Origin: Ruminococcaceae bacterium UBA5391
Lineage (GTDB): Bacteria > Bacillota > Clostridia > Oscillospirales > Acutalibacteraceae
DNA length: 38,651 nt
Assembly (NCBI GenBank): GCA_002410755.1
Contig: DHOL01000002.1
Span: 27,028-65,678, forward strand
Direction of reading: 5' to 3'
The translations under genes and the position numbers were made by a program. Below the pieces are notes generated by a model, which worked only from the letters and a program-made list of their open reading frames with translations, made no database searches and had not been told where the DNA came from. This document shows positions 16,266-24,483 of the stretch, piece after piece (the stretch's first letter is position 1; each line of letters starts with the position of its first letter).

Positions 16266-17354
16266 ATGCAGCCAAAAATCATTTCCATCCTTGTCTTAGA
16301 TGATTCCCTTCCATTCCGGAATATTGTGCATCAGGCGATTCAGGGGAGCCCGGATTTGTGTCTGCTTCCGGAAACAGGAGCAGAGAACGGATTGGAACAG
16401 GTTTTGGGAAAATTGTTGCCCGATGTAGCAATTATAGATGAAGTTTCTCCTCCGGGCGGTGTAAGCCTCTCGGAGTGTCTTGACTGTCTTCGGCTTTCTC
16501 AAAACGCATGTTTTACACCTTGCATTGTCATCGGTCCTGAAAGGCCCGGTACAGACCATACGGTTGATGAGTATGGTGCGGAATTTATCAAGTTACCGGA
16601 ATCATACACAGCGGATAGAATTGCTTCCTTTAAAAATGAGATCTGTACAAAAATAAGGTTCTCAGCCCATGCAGCGGCTGCTGTAAGACTCTCTTCAAAA
16701 AGGCTGGATAATGGTGAAAATCCAGTGAAAACGGAAGGGGCTTCAGAGGTTTCACATTCTTTGCAGCCTACTAGCGGAGAGGACTTCCGCTATCACATTA
16801 TTGCAATCGGGGCATCCACAGGCGGGACGGAGGCAACCGCACAGATTATAAGGAATCTTCCACACGATATGCCGGGGATTGTAATTACCCAGCATATGCC
16901 GCCTGATTTTACACGGATGTATGCTGACCGTCTGAACCGGATCTCCAAGCTGGACGTCTCTGAAGCGAGAGATGGTAAACGGGTGATGCCGGGCACTGCC
17001 GTTGTTGCTGCCGGCGGCCTGCAAATGTACCTGAAAAAAGATGCAGAAGGCTATTATGTCCACTGCGCACCGGGGAAAAAAGTAAATGGCCACTGCCCAT
17101 CGGTTGGAGTCCTCTTTGACTCTGTTGCACAATGCGCAGGCAGAGATGCAATTGGCGTTATCCTTACCGGAATGGGGAATGACGGTGCGGAAGCACTGCT
17201 GCGTATGCGTCAGGCAGGTGCCTACACCATTGGCCAGGACAGGGAGACCTGTGTAGTATATGGGATGCCAATGGTAGCCAACCAAATAGGCGCTGTTATG
17301 CAGCAAGCCTCTATTGAGCAGATTGCCGACATCCTTACTTCAAAAATACACTGA
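16266..17354 (+). CDS. cheB: Chemotaxis methylesterase/deamidase CheB
   Basis: A 362-residue CheB that demethylates receptors. The N-terminal receiver domain (about 1-120) keeps the acidic pair VLDDS, the phospho-accepting Asp in VAIIDE and the Lys in FIKLPES. The conserved Thr/Ser after beta-4 reads Gly (IVIGPE) and the usual PxMDG after the Asp reads SPPGG, so switching may be atypical. After a linker of about 50 residues, the catalytic domain has the Ser (IGASTGGTEA), His (TQHMPPDFT) and Asp (GMGNDGAEAL) triad. Start ATG 16266 is preferred over TTG 16254. The last 15 bases overlap the convergent DUF1848 gene. Confidence 0.95.
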   Translation: MQPKIISILVLDDSLPFRNIVHQAIQGSPDLCLLPETGAENGLEQVLGKLLPDVAIIDEVSPPGGVSLSECLDCLRLSQNACFTPCIVIGPERPGTDHTVDEYGAEFIKLPESYTADRIASFKNEICTKIRFSAHAAAAVRLSSKRLDNGENPVKTEGASEVSHSLQPTSGEDFRYHIIAIGASTGGTEATAQIIRNLPHDMPGIVITQHMPPDFTRMYADRLNRISKLDVSEARDGKRVMPGTAVVAAGGLQMYLKKDAEGYYVHCAPGKKVNGHCPSVGVLFDSVAQCAGRDAIGVILTGMGNDGAEALLRMRQAGAYTIGQDRETCVVYGMPMVANQIGAVMQQASIEQIADILTSKIH

Positions 17355-18290
17355 AGGGAATTTCATTTGCCTCTCCTGGATTGAAACCATTTTTCGCTCG
17401 GTGACGATTGCCGAATCCGGCAGGTGCCCCAGCAAAGTGGGCGAGCATGGATCGTGACGTGCGGCATTTTTCAATGCGGCACTAGGCGTAGAGGTTGCAT
17501 AGCAGTACCGGCAGCCATTCCGGCAGCAGTCATAAGAGCCAATATCAATACTTTCCACACAGCCGCAGCCGGGGCGCTGGCCTGTGTCTTTTTTTACCCG
17601 AATGGGGCATCCAAGAATACTTTCAATAATATTCGGATCAATGCAGGCTGCATGGGCAATTCCGAACCGGCTTAGGTCGTCCGATTCGCAGCAGGTAAAC
17701 AGTTTCATCTGGTGTTTCTGTGCAACTGCGGAAAAGCCTTCTGCAATCTGCATGATTTCCTGCTGCTGGATTCTCTTTACCAATATCCCACGCAGGGAGC
17801 GGGTAACCTTGGGATAAAGGTCTAAGAAGCTGAAAATGCAGCGATGTGTGTACCCTTCCAGCATCCCTGCCAATGTTTTAAAGCTTTGCAGGTGAAATTC
17901 AATTCCCATTCGGTCAGTCAGAATAACCGGATCATATCGCCAGACTACCCGCTCTGCACCTATTGTGCGGCTCAATGCCTGAAATGTCTGAATCAGGTTT
18001 GTTTTTAGCGGAAGGTTCTGCTCTAAATCCCGTCCATAAGGTGTCAAAGTGAACTGGAAATAGAACGGATAGCCCATGGCAGAGATTTCTTTTAACTTTG
18101 ACAGCATGGGAGCAGGGCTTTTTGTCCAGAAAACGATGCAGTCAACACTTTGCGGGTTTAGTGCTATGCGGCTGAAATGAAGAGGGTTCCTTGGGTTTGG
18201 TACCAAAACGTATCCGGCGTGCAGACGGTTCATCATCCATTTGGAATAGAATGCAGGGATGTCTGTCCGCCGGCTTGCACTGATAATCAT
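17340..18290 (-). CDS. DUF1848 family protein (putative Fe-S protein)
   Basis: A 316-residue protein opening MIISASRRTDIPAFYSKW, which is diagnostic for DUF1848. TIM-barrel-like strands follow (FWTKSPAPML, FQFTLTPYG, VVWRYDPVILT). The C-terminal cysteine cluster includes GCGCVESIDIGSYDCC and CRYCYA, giving Cx3Cx2C like a radical-SAM or iron-sulfur site. The function of the family is not established. An AAAGGA site lies six bases before ATG 18290. It is 48 bases downstream of the dnaC-like gene, so probably the last gene of that unit; its 3' end overlaps cheB by 15 bases. Confidence 0.85.
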   Translation of the reverse strand: MIISASRRTDIPAFYSKWMMNRLHAGYVLVPNPRNPLHFSRIALNPQSVDCIVFWTKSPAPMLSKLKEISAMGYPFYFQFTLTPYGRDLEQNLPLKTNLIQTFQALSRTIGAERVVWRYDPVILTDRMGIEFHLQSFKTLAGMLEGYTHRCIFSFLDLYPKVTRSLRGILVKRIQQQEIMQIAEGFSAVAQKHQMKLFTCCESDDLSRFGIAHAACIDPNIIESILGCPIRVKKDTGQRPGCGCVESIDIGSYDCCRNGCRYCYATSTPSAALKNAARHDPCSPTLLGHLPDSAIVTERKMVSIQERQMKFPSVYF

Positions 18291-18338
18291 ATTTTTTCCT
18301 TTCCGGACTCGATACACAAAGGAGTAGAAAGTTTCTGG

Positions 18339-19343
18339 TTATGAAGATTCTCCACAGTTGCTGGAACTGCTTTTTTCCATCCGCTTCAGCTGCCGAACAT
18401 CCCGCCCGACAAAAACGATGCGCCGGTAACTGCCAATCACACGGGAAGCAAAGCGTTCCGAATAGCGGTCTACCATTTCTGCTGTAGATAGATTGGTGCT
18501 GATAATAGTCGGCTTTTTAAGCAGCAGGCGTGTGTTGACAAGACTGTAAATTGCTGCCTCTGAGAATGAGCTGCGGAATTCTGTCCCAAGGTCGTCCAGA
18601 ATCAGCAGGTCACAGCTTTGAAGCGATTCCATAGAGTTTCCGCTCTCACTGCGGCTGAAGTGTTCCTCTTCCAGTTTGGCAATCAGGCCGCCCGCGGAGG
18701 AATAAACAACGCCTGCCCCCCTCTGGATGGCTTCGCTGGCAATTGCAAGCGATAGGTGCGTCTTTCCAAGGCCCGTTCCGCCAGTCATGATGAGATTTGG
18801 AGAATCTTCCGCGAACTGGTTTGCATATTCCATGCAGTAACGGTAGGTCTGCCGCATTACGTCACGGTCAGAGGGCCGCCCTTCGCGCGGTTCGTCGGAA
18901 TAATACTTTAATGAGAAGCTTTCAAAGGTAGAGAGGGCAAGCGGCGTCAAATGATTCAGTCTGCGAAAAGATTCTGTGCGAAGGAGTTTTTTCCGACAGG
19001 CACAAATTCTTCCGTCTATATAGCCGGTGTCCCGGCAGTTTGGACAGGAGTAACGGGGTTCCAGACTGTCCAGTCCATGTCCTTTGAGCAGATGGCTGTA
19101 TTCCTTTTGAAGGCCCTGATTTTCCACTTTCAGTTTCCGCAGTTCTTCCGCAGCGCTGCTGCCTTTCAGCACTGCTTTGGCCGCTTTGACTGCTGTGGAC
19201 GCAAGCCGGTGATTAATTTCTTCTGCGCGCGGGCAGGCACCGTAAAAAGCAGCTCTGCGGTGTTCAGCACTTTCCTCTGCATTCCTGCGGCGCTCCCGGA
19301 GAATCCGGTCAACTGCCTCCTGGATTTCCCTTGAGTATCCCAA
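18339..19343 (-). CDS. dnaC: DnaC/DnaI-like replicative helicase loader ATPase
   Basis: An AAA+ ATPase of about 334 residues that loads the replicative helicase. An N-terminal coiled coil (about 10-85) precedes a Cys4 zinc site (SCPNC, then CACRK; about 98-118). The ATPase core follows, with Walker A GGTGLGKTH, Walker B LLILDDLGTE, a sensor-1 Asn (IISTNLS) and an arginine finger region (RFASRVIG). The start is probably TTG 19343, eight bases after AAGGAG; GTG 19352 abuts that site. It sits directly after the DnaD-like gene, whose stop lies between the ribosome site and this start. The pair suggests a primosome module. Confidence 0.9.
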   Translation of the reverse strand: MGYSREIQEAVDRILRERRRNAEESAEHRRAAFYGACPRAEEINHRLASTAVKAAKAVLKGSSAAEELRKLKVENQGLQKEYSHLLKGHGLDSLEPRYSCPNCRDTGYIDGRICACRKKLLRTESFRRLNHLTPLALSTFESFSLKYYSDEPREGRPSDRDVMRQTYRYCMEYANQFAEDSPNLIMTGGTGLGKTHLSLAIASEAIQRGAGVVYSSAGGLIAKLEEEHFSRSESGNSMESLQSCDLLILDDLGTEFRSSFSEAAIYSLVNTRLLLKKPTIISTNLSTAEMVDRYSERFASRVIGSYRRIVFVGRDVRQLKRMEKSSSSNCGESS

Positions 19344-19348
19344 TGAAC

Positions 19349-20371
19349 TCACTCCTTCGTGTCATTCATACTGGTGCGCTCATATTCGTCAATATCAAAT
19401 GTATATTTCTTCTGCTTTTCCTGTTTCCCGTTCCCGGATTTGTGGGAGCTGCGGGCTTTGACGTGTTCGGCTTCTTCATCGGCGGCCTGCTTTGCCGTCG
19501 TAATCTCGTCTTTATGCCAACGCTCCAGTATTTTATTCATGTAGGCAGTTTGGTATTTTCCGGCACCGTCAATCGTCCGGTCATAGGCTTCCCGTATCAT
19601 TTCCGGACTGAACTTCCACTCGTTGACCCATATGGGTGCCAGGGACTCTTCCCGCTTGGAAGGGGCGCGGTGCGGTGAACCGACGGCCTGCTCCACAGTG
19701 CGCCAGGCTTTTTGGTCTTTTGCCAAAAGGTTAAGGCGTCCTTCTGCTTTTTCATGTGTGTTGATGTCATTGTCTGCCCAGTCAATTGCGGCTTTTTCAA
19801 TGTAACGCATATTTGCCCGACCGGCGTTTACCGCATACTGGATCAGCATAGCAATAACATCACAGGGCAGGCCGTAATCGTCATGGATCATCAGGAGGGT
19901 AGCCAAGTCACCGCCGGAAAGCAACCGCCCGAGAATTTGCTGGGCAGACTGCATAAGACAGGCAATCTCTTTTGACTCCGCCATCCGCTTTGCAACAAAT
20001 TCACTGTCTGGTTTCTGTGGGCGTGAAAGGAGATGGTGCGGCTTTTCGGGAGGTTCTGCAACTTTTTGCTGAAGCGGTGCAGGCTCAACCTTTTCATCTG
20101 CTGCCGTACTGGCAGGCGGCGAAAGGGTTTCTCCATCGACGGAAATCAGCCCGTTTTCCCGCCAGTACAACATGGCGTCACCAACGTCTGCCCGGTCAAT
20201 ACCAAGTGCATCGGCAATATCCTTTGCTTCAAATGGTTCACCGGCATGCCGCAGTACCCAGAGCAGCACTTTCAGTTGGACAGAACCTGCCAGTTTCAGA
20301 TTGTCGTCAACAACGGAGCACGGCACTGCAAAGACAGAATTCCATGACCCGAGATTGATGGAATAGCTCAT
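19349..20371 (-). CDS. DnaD/DnaB-like primosome protein
   Basis: A 340-residue replication-initiation protein. The N-terminal winged helix (about 20-85: VQLKVLLWVLRHAGEPFEAK, then DIADALGIDRADVGDAMLYW) is followed by a Pro/Glu linker. Two DnaD-like helical domains come next (about 145-220 and 235-300), the second ending near YMNKILERWHKDEI, like the YxxxI/V...W signature of DnaD domains. A charged tail closes the protein. ATG 20371 is preceded by AAAGGTG at six bases; an upstream in-frame extension lacks a site. First gene of the dnaD-dnaC-DUF1848 unit. Probable partner of the adjacent helicase loader. Confidence 0.88.
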   Translation of the reverse strand: MSYSINLGSWNSVFAVPCSVVDDNLKLAGSVQLKVLLWVLRHAGEPFEAKDIADALGIDRADVGDAMLYWRENGLISVDGETLSPPASTAADEKVEPAPLQQKVAEPPEKPHHLLSRPQKPDSEFVAKRMAESKEIACLMQSAQQILGRLLSGGDLATLLMIHDDYGLPCDVIAMLIQYAVNAGRANMRYIEKAAIDWADNDINTHEKAEGRLNLLAKDQKAWRTVEQAVGSPHRAPSKREESLAPIWVNEWKFSPEMIREAYDRTIDGAGKYQTAYMNKILERWHKDEITTAKQAADEEAEHVKARSSHKSGNGKQEKQKKYTFDIDEYERTSMNDTKE

Positions 20372-20427
20372 TCGTTTCACCTTTCCGGATTGATACATAT
20401 AAAATTGGATTCGACTGATTTGGCTCA

Positions 20428-20457
20428 ATTATACCACAGAAGAAGGTCAGATGTGCA
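20428..20457 (-). promoter_or_regulatory. Sigma-A promoter for dnaD-dnaC unit
   Basis: On the minus strand TGCACA (20452-20457) and TATAAT (20428-20433) are separated by 18 bases, about 57 bases before the dnaD-like ATG. The -10 is perfect, the -35 matches four of six positions. Confidence 0.6.
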
Positions 20458-20511
20458 GGAAAGAACAGAATGGGAAAGTGCGTGAATCAAGACAGTCCGG
20501 AATTTTATAAT

Positions 20512-20549
20512 TGATTTTTTCTTATCATTGCGTTATGATAATATCATAA
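20512..20549 (+). promoter_or_regulatory. Sigma-A promoter with palindromic operator for the transglycosylase gene
   Basis: TTGATT (20512-20517), 16 bases, TATGAT (20534-20539). The -10 lies inside a perfect inverted repeat, TTATGATA-A-TATCATAA (20533-20549), a possible repressor site. The region is very AT-rich, so a chance palindrome is not excluded. Confidence 0.55.
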
Positions 20550-20600
20550 ATAATAAATTTGGTATTTTCCTTGATAATTTTGTAGAAGGTGGTGGGAAAA

Positions 20601-21344
20601 ATGATGTCAGGGGTAACTCCCGTCAGCCGTCCAGAGACAGCGAAGCAGGCGGGCTCGGTTTCCGGGAAAGGGGCATCCGCTTTTTCTACTGTACTGAAAG
20701 GTGCCGTATTATCCCAGAAGGAAGAAAATCTCAATGGGATATTCCATGAAGCTGCTGCAAAATATGATGTTCCAGAGCGCCTTCTAAAAGCAGTAGGAAA
20801 AGCAGAATCCGGTTTTCAGGCGGATGCGGTTTCCTCCTGCGGTGCTGAGGGAATTATGCAGCTAATGCCGTCAACAGCGTCGGCTTTAGGGGTAGAGAAC
20901 CCATTTAACCCTGAACAGAATATCATGGGAGGTGCCAAATATCTTAGCCAGCTTCTCAGTTCTTTCGGCGGGAACGCCAAACTGGCTGTGGCAGCCTACA
21001 ATGCTGGAAGCGGTGCTGTCCGCAAATATGGCGGTGTGCCTCCCTACCGGGAAACGCAGAATTATGTGAAAAAAGTCCTGGGTTATGCAGGAGAAGATAT
21101 TTCGGCCCTTGGCTCTGCTCCTGCAACTTCGGTCGCAGAAGGGCTTGGCAACCTGTCTTTGCCTATTTCAGATTCTTTGTCAGCAGGGAAGGGTGAGGAC
21201 ACTGCTGCACTTAGTGGCACGGCGCAGCTCAGCCTGAGTAGTTACCAACTCTTTGCAAAAGCATATGTGCAGCGTCTGGAGCAGCAAGCCCTAAATGTTC
21301 TTGCTGAGGAAAGTACCGCGCAGCCGGAAAAAAGTCCCGATTGA
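20601..21344 (+). CDS. Lytic transglycosylase (SLT/LysM-less, FlgJ-like role possible)
   Basis: A 247-residue protein with one Slt-type lytic transglycosylase domain (about 45-160) that cleaves peptidoglycan glycan strands. Family motifs are in order: the catalytic Glu in KAVGKAESGF, GAEGIMQLMP, AVAAYNAG, and YRETQNYVKKV. There is no Sec signal peptide; the first 40 residues are Ser/Thr/Gly-rich and hydrophilic, as in rod-associated enzymes exported by the flagellar system, but this is inference. A poorly conserved C-terminal 80 residues follow. AAGGTGG lies eight bases before ATG 20601; GTG 20589 is less likely. Confidence 0.88.
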   Translation: MMSGVTPVSRPETAKQAGSVSGKGASAFSTVLKGAVLSQKEENLNGIFHEAAAKYDVPERLLKAVGKAESGFQADAVSSCGAEGIMQLMPSTASALGVENPFNPEQNIMGGAKYLSQLLSSFGGNAKLAVAAYNAGSGAVRKYGGVPPYRETQNYVKKVLGYAGEDISALGSAPATSVAEGLGNLSLPISDSLSAGKGEDTAALSGTAQLSLSSYQLFAKAYVQRLEQQALNVLAEESTAQPEKSPD

Positions 21345-21367
21345 ACCCGGATTTCAGGCTCAATCGG
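21337..21367 (+). terminator. Possible weak terminator hairpin after the transglycosylase gene
   Basis: CCGATTGA (21337-21344, overlapping the stop codon) pairs with TCAATCGG (21360-21367) around a 15-base loop. Only three T follow, so termination would be weak. Confidence 0.4.
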
Positions 21368-21400
21368 TTTCAAAAAACCGAATAAAAATCAAAAAGAACC

Positions 21401-21429
21401 TTGACAAAGCGGATGGTTTTGCCTATAAT
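21401..21429 (+). promoter_or_regulatory. Consensus sigma-A promoter of tRNA-Gly
   Basis: TTGACA (21401-21406), 17 bases, TATAAT (21424-21429): perfect hexamers at ideal spacing, 31 bases before the tRNA. Confidence 0.95.
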
Positions 21430-21460
21430 AAAACCCGGCAGCGGTAGTTGGTCAAAAAGT

Positions 21461-21536
21461 GCGAACGTAGCTCATCTGGTAGAGCGCCACCTTGCCATGG
21501 TGGAGGTAGCGAGTTCGATTCTCGTCGTTCGCTCCA
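21461..21536 (+). tRNA. tRNA-Gly (anticodon GCC)
   Basis: A 76-base cloverleaf. Acceptor GCGAACG pairs with CGTTCGC, and the 3' CCA is encoded (21534-21536). The D arm is GCTC/GAGC, the anticodon stem CCACC/GGTGG with loop TTGCCAT (anticodon GCC, glycine), and the T arm GCGAG/CTCGT with TTCGATT. Own promoter and terminator make it monocistronic. Confidence 0.97.
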
Positions 21537-21544
21537 ACTTTTAT

Positions 21545-21572
21545 AAGGCCCGGTCAAAACCGGGCCTTTTTT
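21545..21572 (+). terminator. Intrinsic terminator of tRNA-Gly
   Basis: AAGGCCCGGT pairs with ACCGGGCCTT around a 4-base loop, ending in T6; it starts eight bases after the tRNA. Confidence 0.95.
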
Positions 21573-21632
21573 CTGTGCCATGCGCAACCATTTTCCCTGA
21601 CCGGTAAAAAATGGTTTTCATTCGGATAATAA

Positions 21633-21661
21633 TTGCATTTCCCGGGAAAATAAGGTATGAT
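21633..21661 (+). promoter_or_regulatory. Sigma-A promoter with palindrome in the spacer
   Basis: TTGCAT (21633-21638), 17 bases, TATGAT (21656-21661). A perfect 12-bp palindrome TTTCCCGGGAAA (21638-21649) fills most of the spacer, a place where a repressor or activator could bind. The start predicted near 21668 rules out the ATG at 21665 and supports 21713. Confidence 0.7.
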
Positions 21662-21712
21662 TATATGACTGTTTTATTGGATAAGGAACGGAAAAAGGAG
21701 AAGTCAACTATT

Positions 21713-22489
21713 ATGTGCGAGGGAAATACTGCTGTTGCAGAGAAACAGACGGAGACGGAATGGTTTGTACGAAATCCGGAAAAGAAAATTGGAATCGTTG
21801 CGATGGGCAAGCATTTTAACCGCTATCCGGTGCGCACTCATTACGTCCGTGTAGGACAGGATACTTACATTGACTTAATCCGGAAATATATTCTTCCGGT
21901 CTGGCGGAATGGGGATATCCTTTCCATCAGTGAAAAAGTCATTTCTCTTTGTGAAGGGAATGTCGTTTATAAAAAAGATGTGAAAGTTAGCGGCCTTGCC
22001 CGGATGCTCAGCAAACATGTCCATTATGATCCGATTGCCGGACTCCATCTGGCTATTCCGGAAAAAATGCAGGTTGCTATTGACGAAGTCGGCGTGCCCC
22101 GGATCCTTCTGGCAGCGTGCTGTGCAGCATTTACGAGGCCGTTTGGCAAGCATGGTGTGTTTTACCAGGTAGCGGGCCGCCAGGCGGCAGGCATTGACGG
22201 CTTTGAGTCAGATGGTTTTAAGGATTACAATGATATGGCAATCCTCTGCCCTGAAAACTCCGATGAAATCTGTGCGGATATTTTACAAAAAACCGGTGTG
22301 CGCGCAATGATTGTTGACGCGAATGATTTTGGCGTTGAAATCCTCGGTGCAGCAAAGACAATTCCGTACACGTTGGATGAGATGCAAAGCTTAATTCGAG
22401 ACAATCCAGCCTGTCAGGAAGATGAATGTACCCCATTTGTCATCATCCGTGAAGAAGAGGACGAGCCTGCGGCACCTTCTGCTACCTGA
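21713..22489 (+). CDS. CofE-like F420-0:gamma-glutamyl ligase family protein
   Basis: A 258-residue protein resembling the N-terminal fold of coenzyme F420-0:L-glutamate ligases, with YPVRTHYVRVGQDTYIDLIR, then NGDILSISEKVISLCEGNVV (about 65-85). Clostridia rarely make F420 and no other F420 gene is in the window, so the substrate is probably different; the family is also annotated as a putative gamma-glutamyl ligase of unknown target. The upstream promoter places the transcription start after ATG 21665, so ATG 21713 is chosen, with GGAG 12 bases upstream. Own promoter and terminator; monocistronic. The family call is from recognised motifs, the activity is unknown. Confidence 0.75.
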   Translation: MCEGNTAVAEKQTETEWFVRNPEKKIGIVAMGKHFNRYPVRTHYVRVGQDTYIDLIRKYILPVWRNGDILSISEKVISLCEGNVVYKKDVKVSGLARMLSKHVHYDPIAGLHLAIPEKMQVAIDEVGVPRILLAACCAAFTRPFGKHGVFYQVAGRQAAGIDGFESDGFKDYNDMAILCPENSDEICADILQKTGVRAMIVDANDFGVEILGAAKTIPYTLDEMQSLIRDNPACQEDECTPFVIIREEEDEPAAPSAT

Positions 22490-22503
22490 AAAAAGTATGT
22501 CTA

Positions 22504-22545
22504 GGGCCGGGGGTTTCCTTTTGGAAGTACCCTCGGCCCGTTTTT
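22504..22545 (+). terminator. Intrinsic terminator after the CofE-like gene
   Basis: An 11-bp GC-rich stem (22504-22514 with 22529-22539, one G-T pair) continued by a TTCC/GGAA inner stem, then G and T5. Confidence 0.92.
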
Positions 22546-22547
22546 CA

Positions 22548-22576
22548 TTCACAATCAAAAGGTTTTGTGCTATAAT
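22548..22576 (+). promoter_or_regulatory. Sigma-A promoter of typA
   Basis: TTCACA (22548-22553), 17 bases, TATAAT (22571-22576), with TG one base before the -10 (extended -10). It starts at the tail of the preceding terminator, 86 bases before the typA ATG. Confidence 0.88.
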
Positions 22577-22661
22577 AAATTGTCATAACACCATTTTTCG
22601 GCGAATCTAAATGAAAATTGCGGTTTGTTACTGCCGCATAGACCAGAAGAGGGAAAACTGC

Positions 22662-24482
22662 ATGGATGTCAGAAACGATTTAAGGAACATAGCTATTATT
22701 GCCCATGTTGACCACGGGAAAACAACACTTGTCGACCAGCTCTTGCGCCAGAGCGGCGTTTTTCGATCCAACGAGGTTGTAGAAGACCGTGTTATGGATT
22801 CCAACGCTATTGAGCGTGAACGGGGCATTACAATCCTTTCAAAAAATACGGCCGTCTACTATCAGGGGACGAAAATTAATATTATTGATACTCCCGGTCA
22901 TGCTGATTTTGGCGGCGAGGTGGAACGCATCCTCATGATGGTGGATGGCGTACTGCTTTTGGTTGATGCTTTTGAGGGCTGTATGCCTCAAACACGATTT
23001 GTGCTCAAAAAAGCTCTTGCCCTCGGTAAGAAACCGCTTGTTGTCATCAATAAGATTGACCGCCCCAATGCGCGCCCAAAGGAAGTTGTTGATGAGGTTA
23101 TTGACCTGTTTATTGAGCTTGGAGCGACCGAGGATCAGCTTGATTTCCCTGTAATTTATGCTTCAGGGCGTGACGGCTATGCGACGGCCGACCTTAATGT
23201 TCCCGGGAAGAACATGAAACCGCTGTTTGATGCAATCCTGAAAGATATTCCTGCGCCGAAAGGCAACCTGAATGGGCCAACGCAGGTGCTGTTTTCCAAC
23301 GTCGATTACGATGATTACGTTGGCCGTATTGGCATCGGACGTGTGGAGCGCGGTGCAGTCCATGATGGTGAAAGTGTTGTACTCTGCCACCGTGACGGCA
23401 CCAAAAGCAATGTGAAGGTTACCAAGTTATACCAGTTTGAAGGCCTTAAGCGTATTGAGGTCAAGGAGGCTAAGCTGGGCGATATTGTCGCCGTTTCCGG
23501 TGTTTCGGGCCTTAATATCGGTGAAACAATCTGTTCCCCCGACTGCGTTGAGCCTTTGCCGTTTGTAAAGATTGATGAACCGACTGTGTCCATGATGTTT
23601 ATGGTTAACAACAGCCCCTTTGCCGGACGGGAAGGCAAATATGTTACTTCCCGCAATCTGCGTGACCGCCTTTTTAAAGAAGTGCAGACAAACGTTGCCA
23701 TGCGCATTGAGGAGACTGATTCCCCCGATACATTTAAGGTTTCCGGACGCGGTGAGCTACACCTTTCCATCCTTATCGAAGAAATGCGCCGTGAAGACTA
23801 TGAGTTTCAGGTCTCCAGCCCAACCGTCATTTACAAGCAAATCAACGGAAAAAAGTGTGAGCCAATAGAACTTCTGATGATTGAAGTACCTGATGCCTAT
23901 GTTGGCGCTGTCATGGAAAAGCTCGGAACGCGTAAAGCTGAACTTCAAAACATGGGTACCCGCAATACCGGCGTTACCAATCTTGAATTTAAAATCCCGG
24001 CACGCGGCCTGATGGGTTATCGTCAGGAATTTTTGACAGATACCAATGGCTATGGCATTATGAACAATATCTTTGACTGCTATGAACCTTACAAGGGGGA
24101 TATTCAGACACGCACGACCGGTTCACTGGTTGCCCATGAAGCGGGTGAATCTACAGGCTATGGCCTGTTTTACGCGCAGGACCGCGGCAGGCTTTTTATT
24201 GGGCCGGGTGTGGAAGTTTATGAAGGCATGATTATCGGTGTCAGTCCAAAAACTGACGATATCACCGTAAATGTCTGTAAGAAAAAACACGCGACCAATA
24301 CACGTGCCTCGGGTTCTGATGAAGCACTGAAGCTTACACCTCCAAGCAATCTCAGCCTTGAGCAGTGCCTTGAGTTTATTAAACCAGATGAACTGGTGGA
24401 GGTTACTCCTAAAAATATTCGTATGCGTAAAGTTATCCTGAACAAGGAACTTCGCATGAAGAGTGCTGCAAGGAAAAAATAA
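22662..24482 (+). CDS. typA: Ribosome-associated GTPase TypA/BipA
   Basis: A 606-residue translational GTPase that acts on the ribosome during assembly and stress. G1 [10 protein letters not shown]2 RGITI, G3 DTPGHADF and G4 NKID are intact within residues 10-135. EF-Tu-like domain 2, EF-G III/V-like domains and the BipA-specific C-terminal domain (from about 480, PRT-rich with [16 protein letters not shown]) follow. Full family length. ATG 22662 has GAGGG eight bases upstream and gives the usual [19 protein letters not shown] start; the longer frame from 22611 lacks a site. The exonuclease gene begins one base after its stop, so both share a transcript. Confidence 0.97.
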   Translation: MDVRNDLRNIAIIAHVDHGKTTLVDQLLRQSGVFRSNEVVEDRVMDSNAIERERGITILSKNTAVYYQGTKINIIDTPGHADFGGEVERILMMVDGVLLLVDAFEGCMPQTRFVLKKALALGKKPLVVINKIDRPNARPKEVVDEVIDLFIELGATEDQLDFPVIYASGRDGYATADLNVPGKNMKPLFDAILKDIPAPKGNLNGPTQVLFSNVDYDDYVGRIGIGRVERGAVHDGESVVLCHRDGTKSNVKVTKLYQFEGLKRIEVKEAKLGDIVAVSGVSGLNIGETICSPDCVEPLPFVKIDEPTVSMMFMVNNSPFAGREGKYVTSRNLRDRLFKEVQTNVAMRIEETDSPDTFKVSGRGELHLSILIEEMRREDYEFQVSSPTVIYKQINGKKCEPIELLMIEVPDAYVGAVMEKLGTRKAELQNMGTRNTGVTNLEFKIPARGLMGYRQEFLTDTNGYGIMNNIFDCYEPYKGDIQTRTTGSLVAHEAGESTGYGLFYAQDRGRLFIGPGVEVYEGMIIGVSPKTDDITVNVCKKKHATNTRASGSDEALKLTPPSNLSLEQCLEFIKPDELVEVTPKNIRMRKVILNKELRMKSAARKK

Positions 24483-24483
24483 A

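Noticed and set aside
21344..21390. A second small hairpin (GGTTT/AAACC) before the tRNA promoter
   Set aside because: Five-base stem without a T run; not credible as a terminator.
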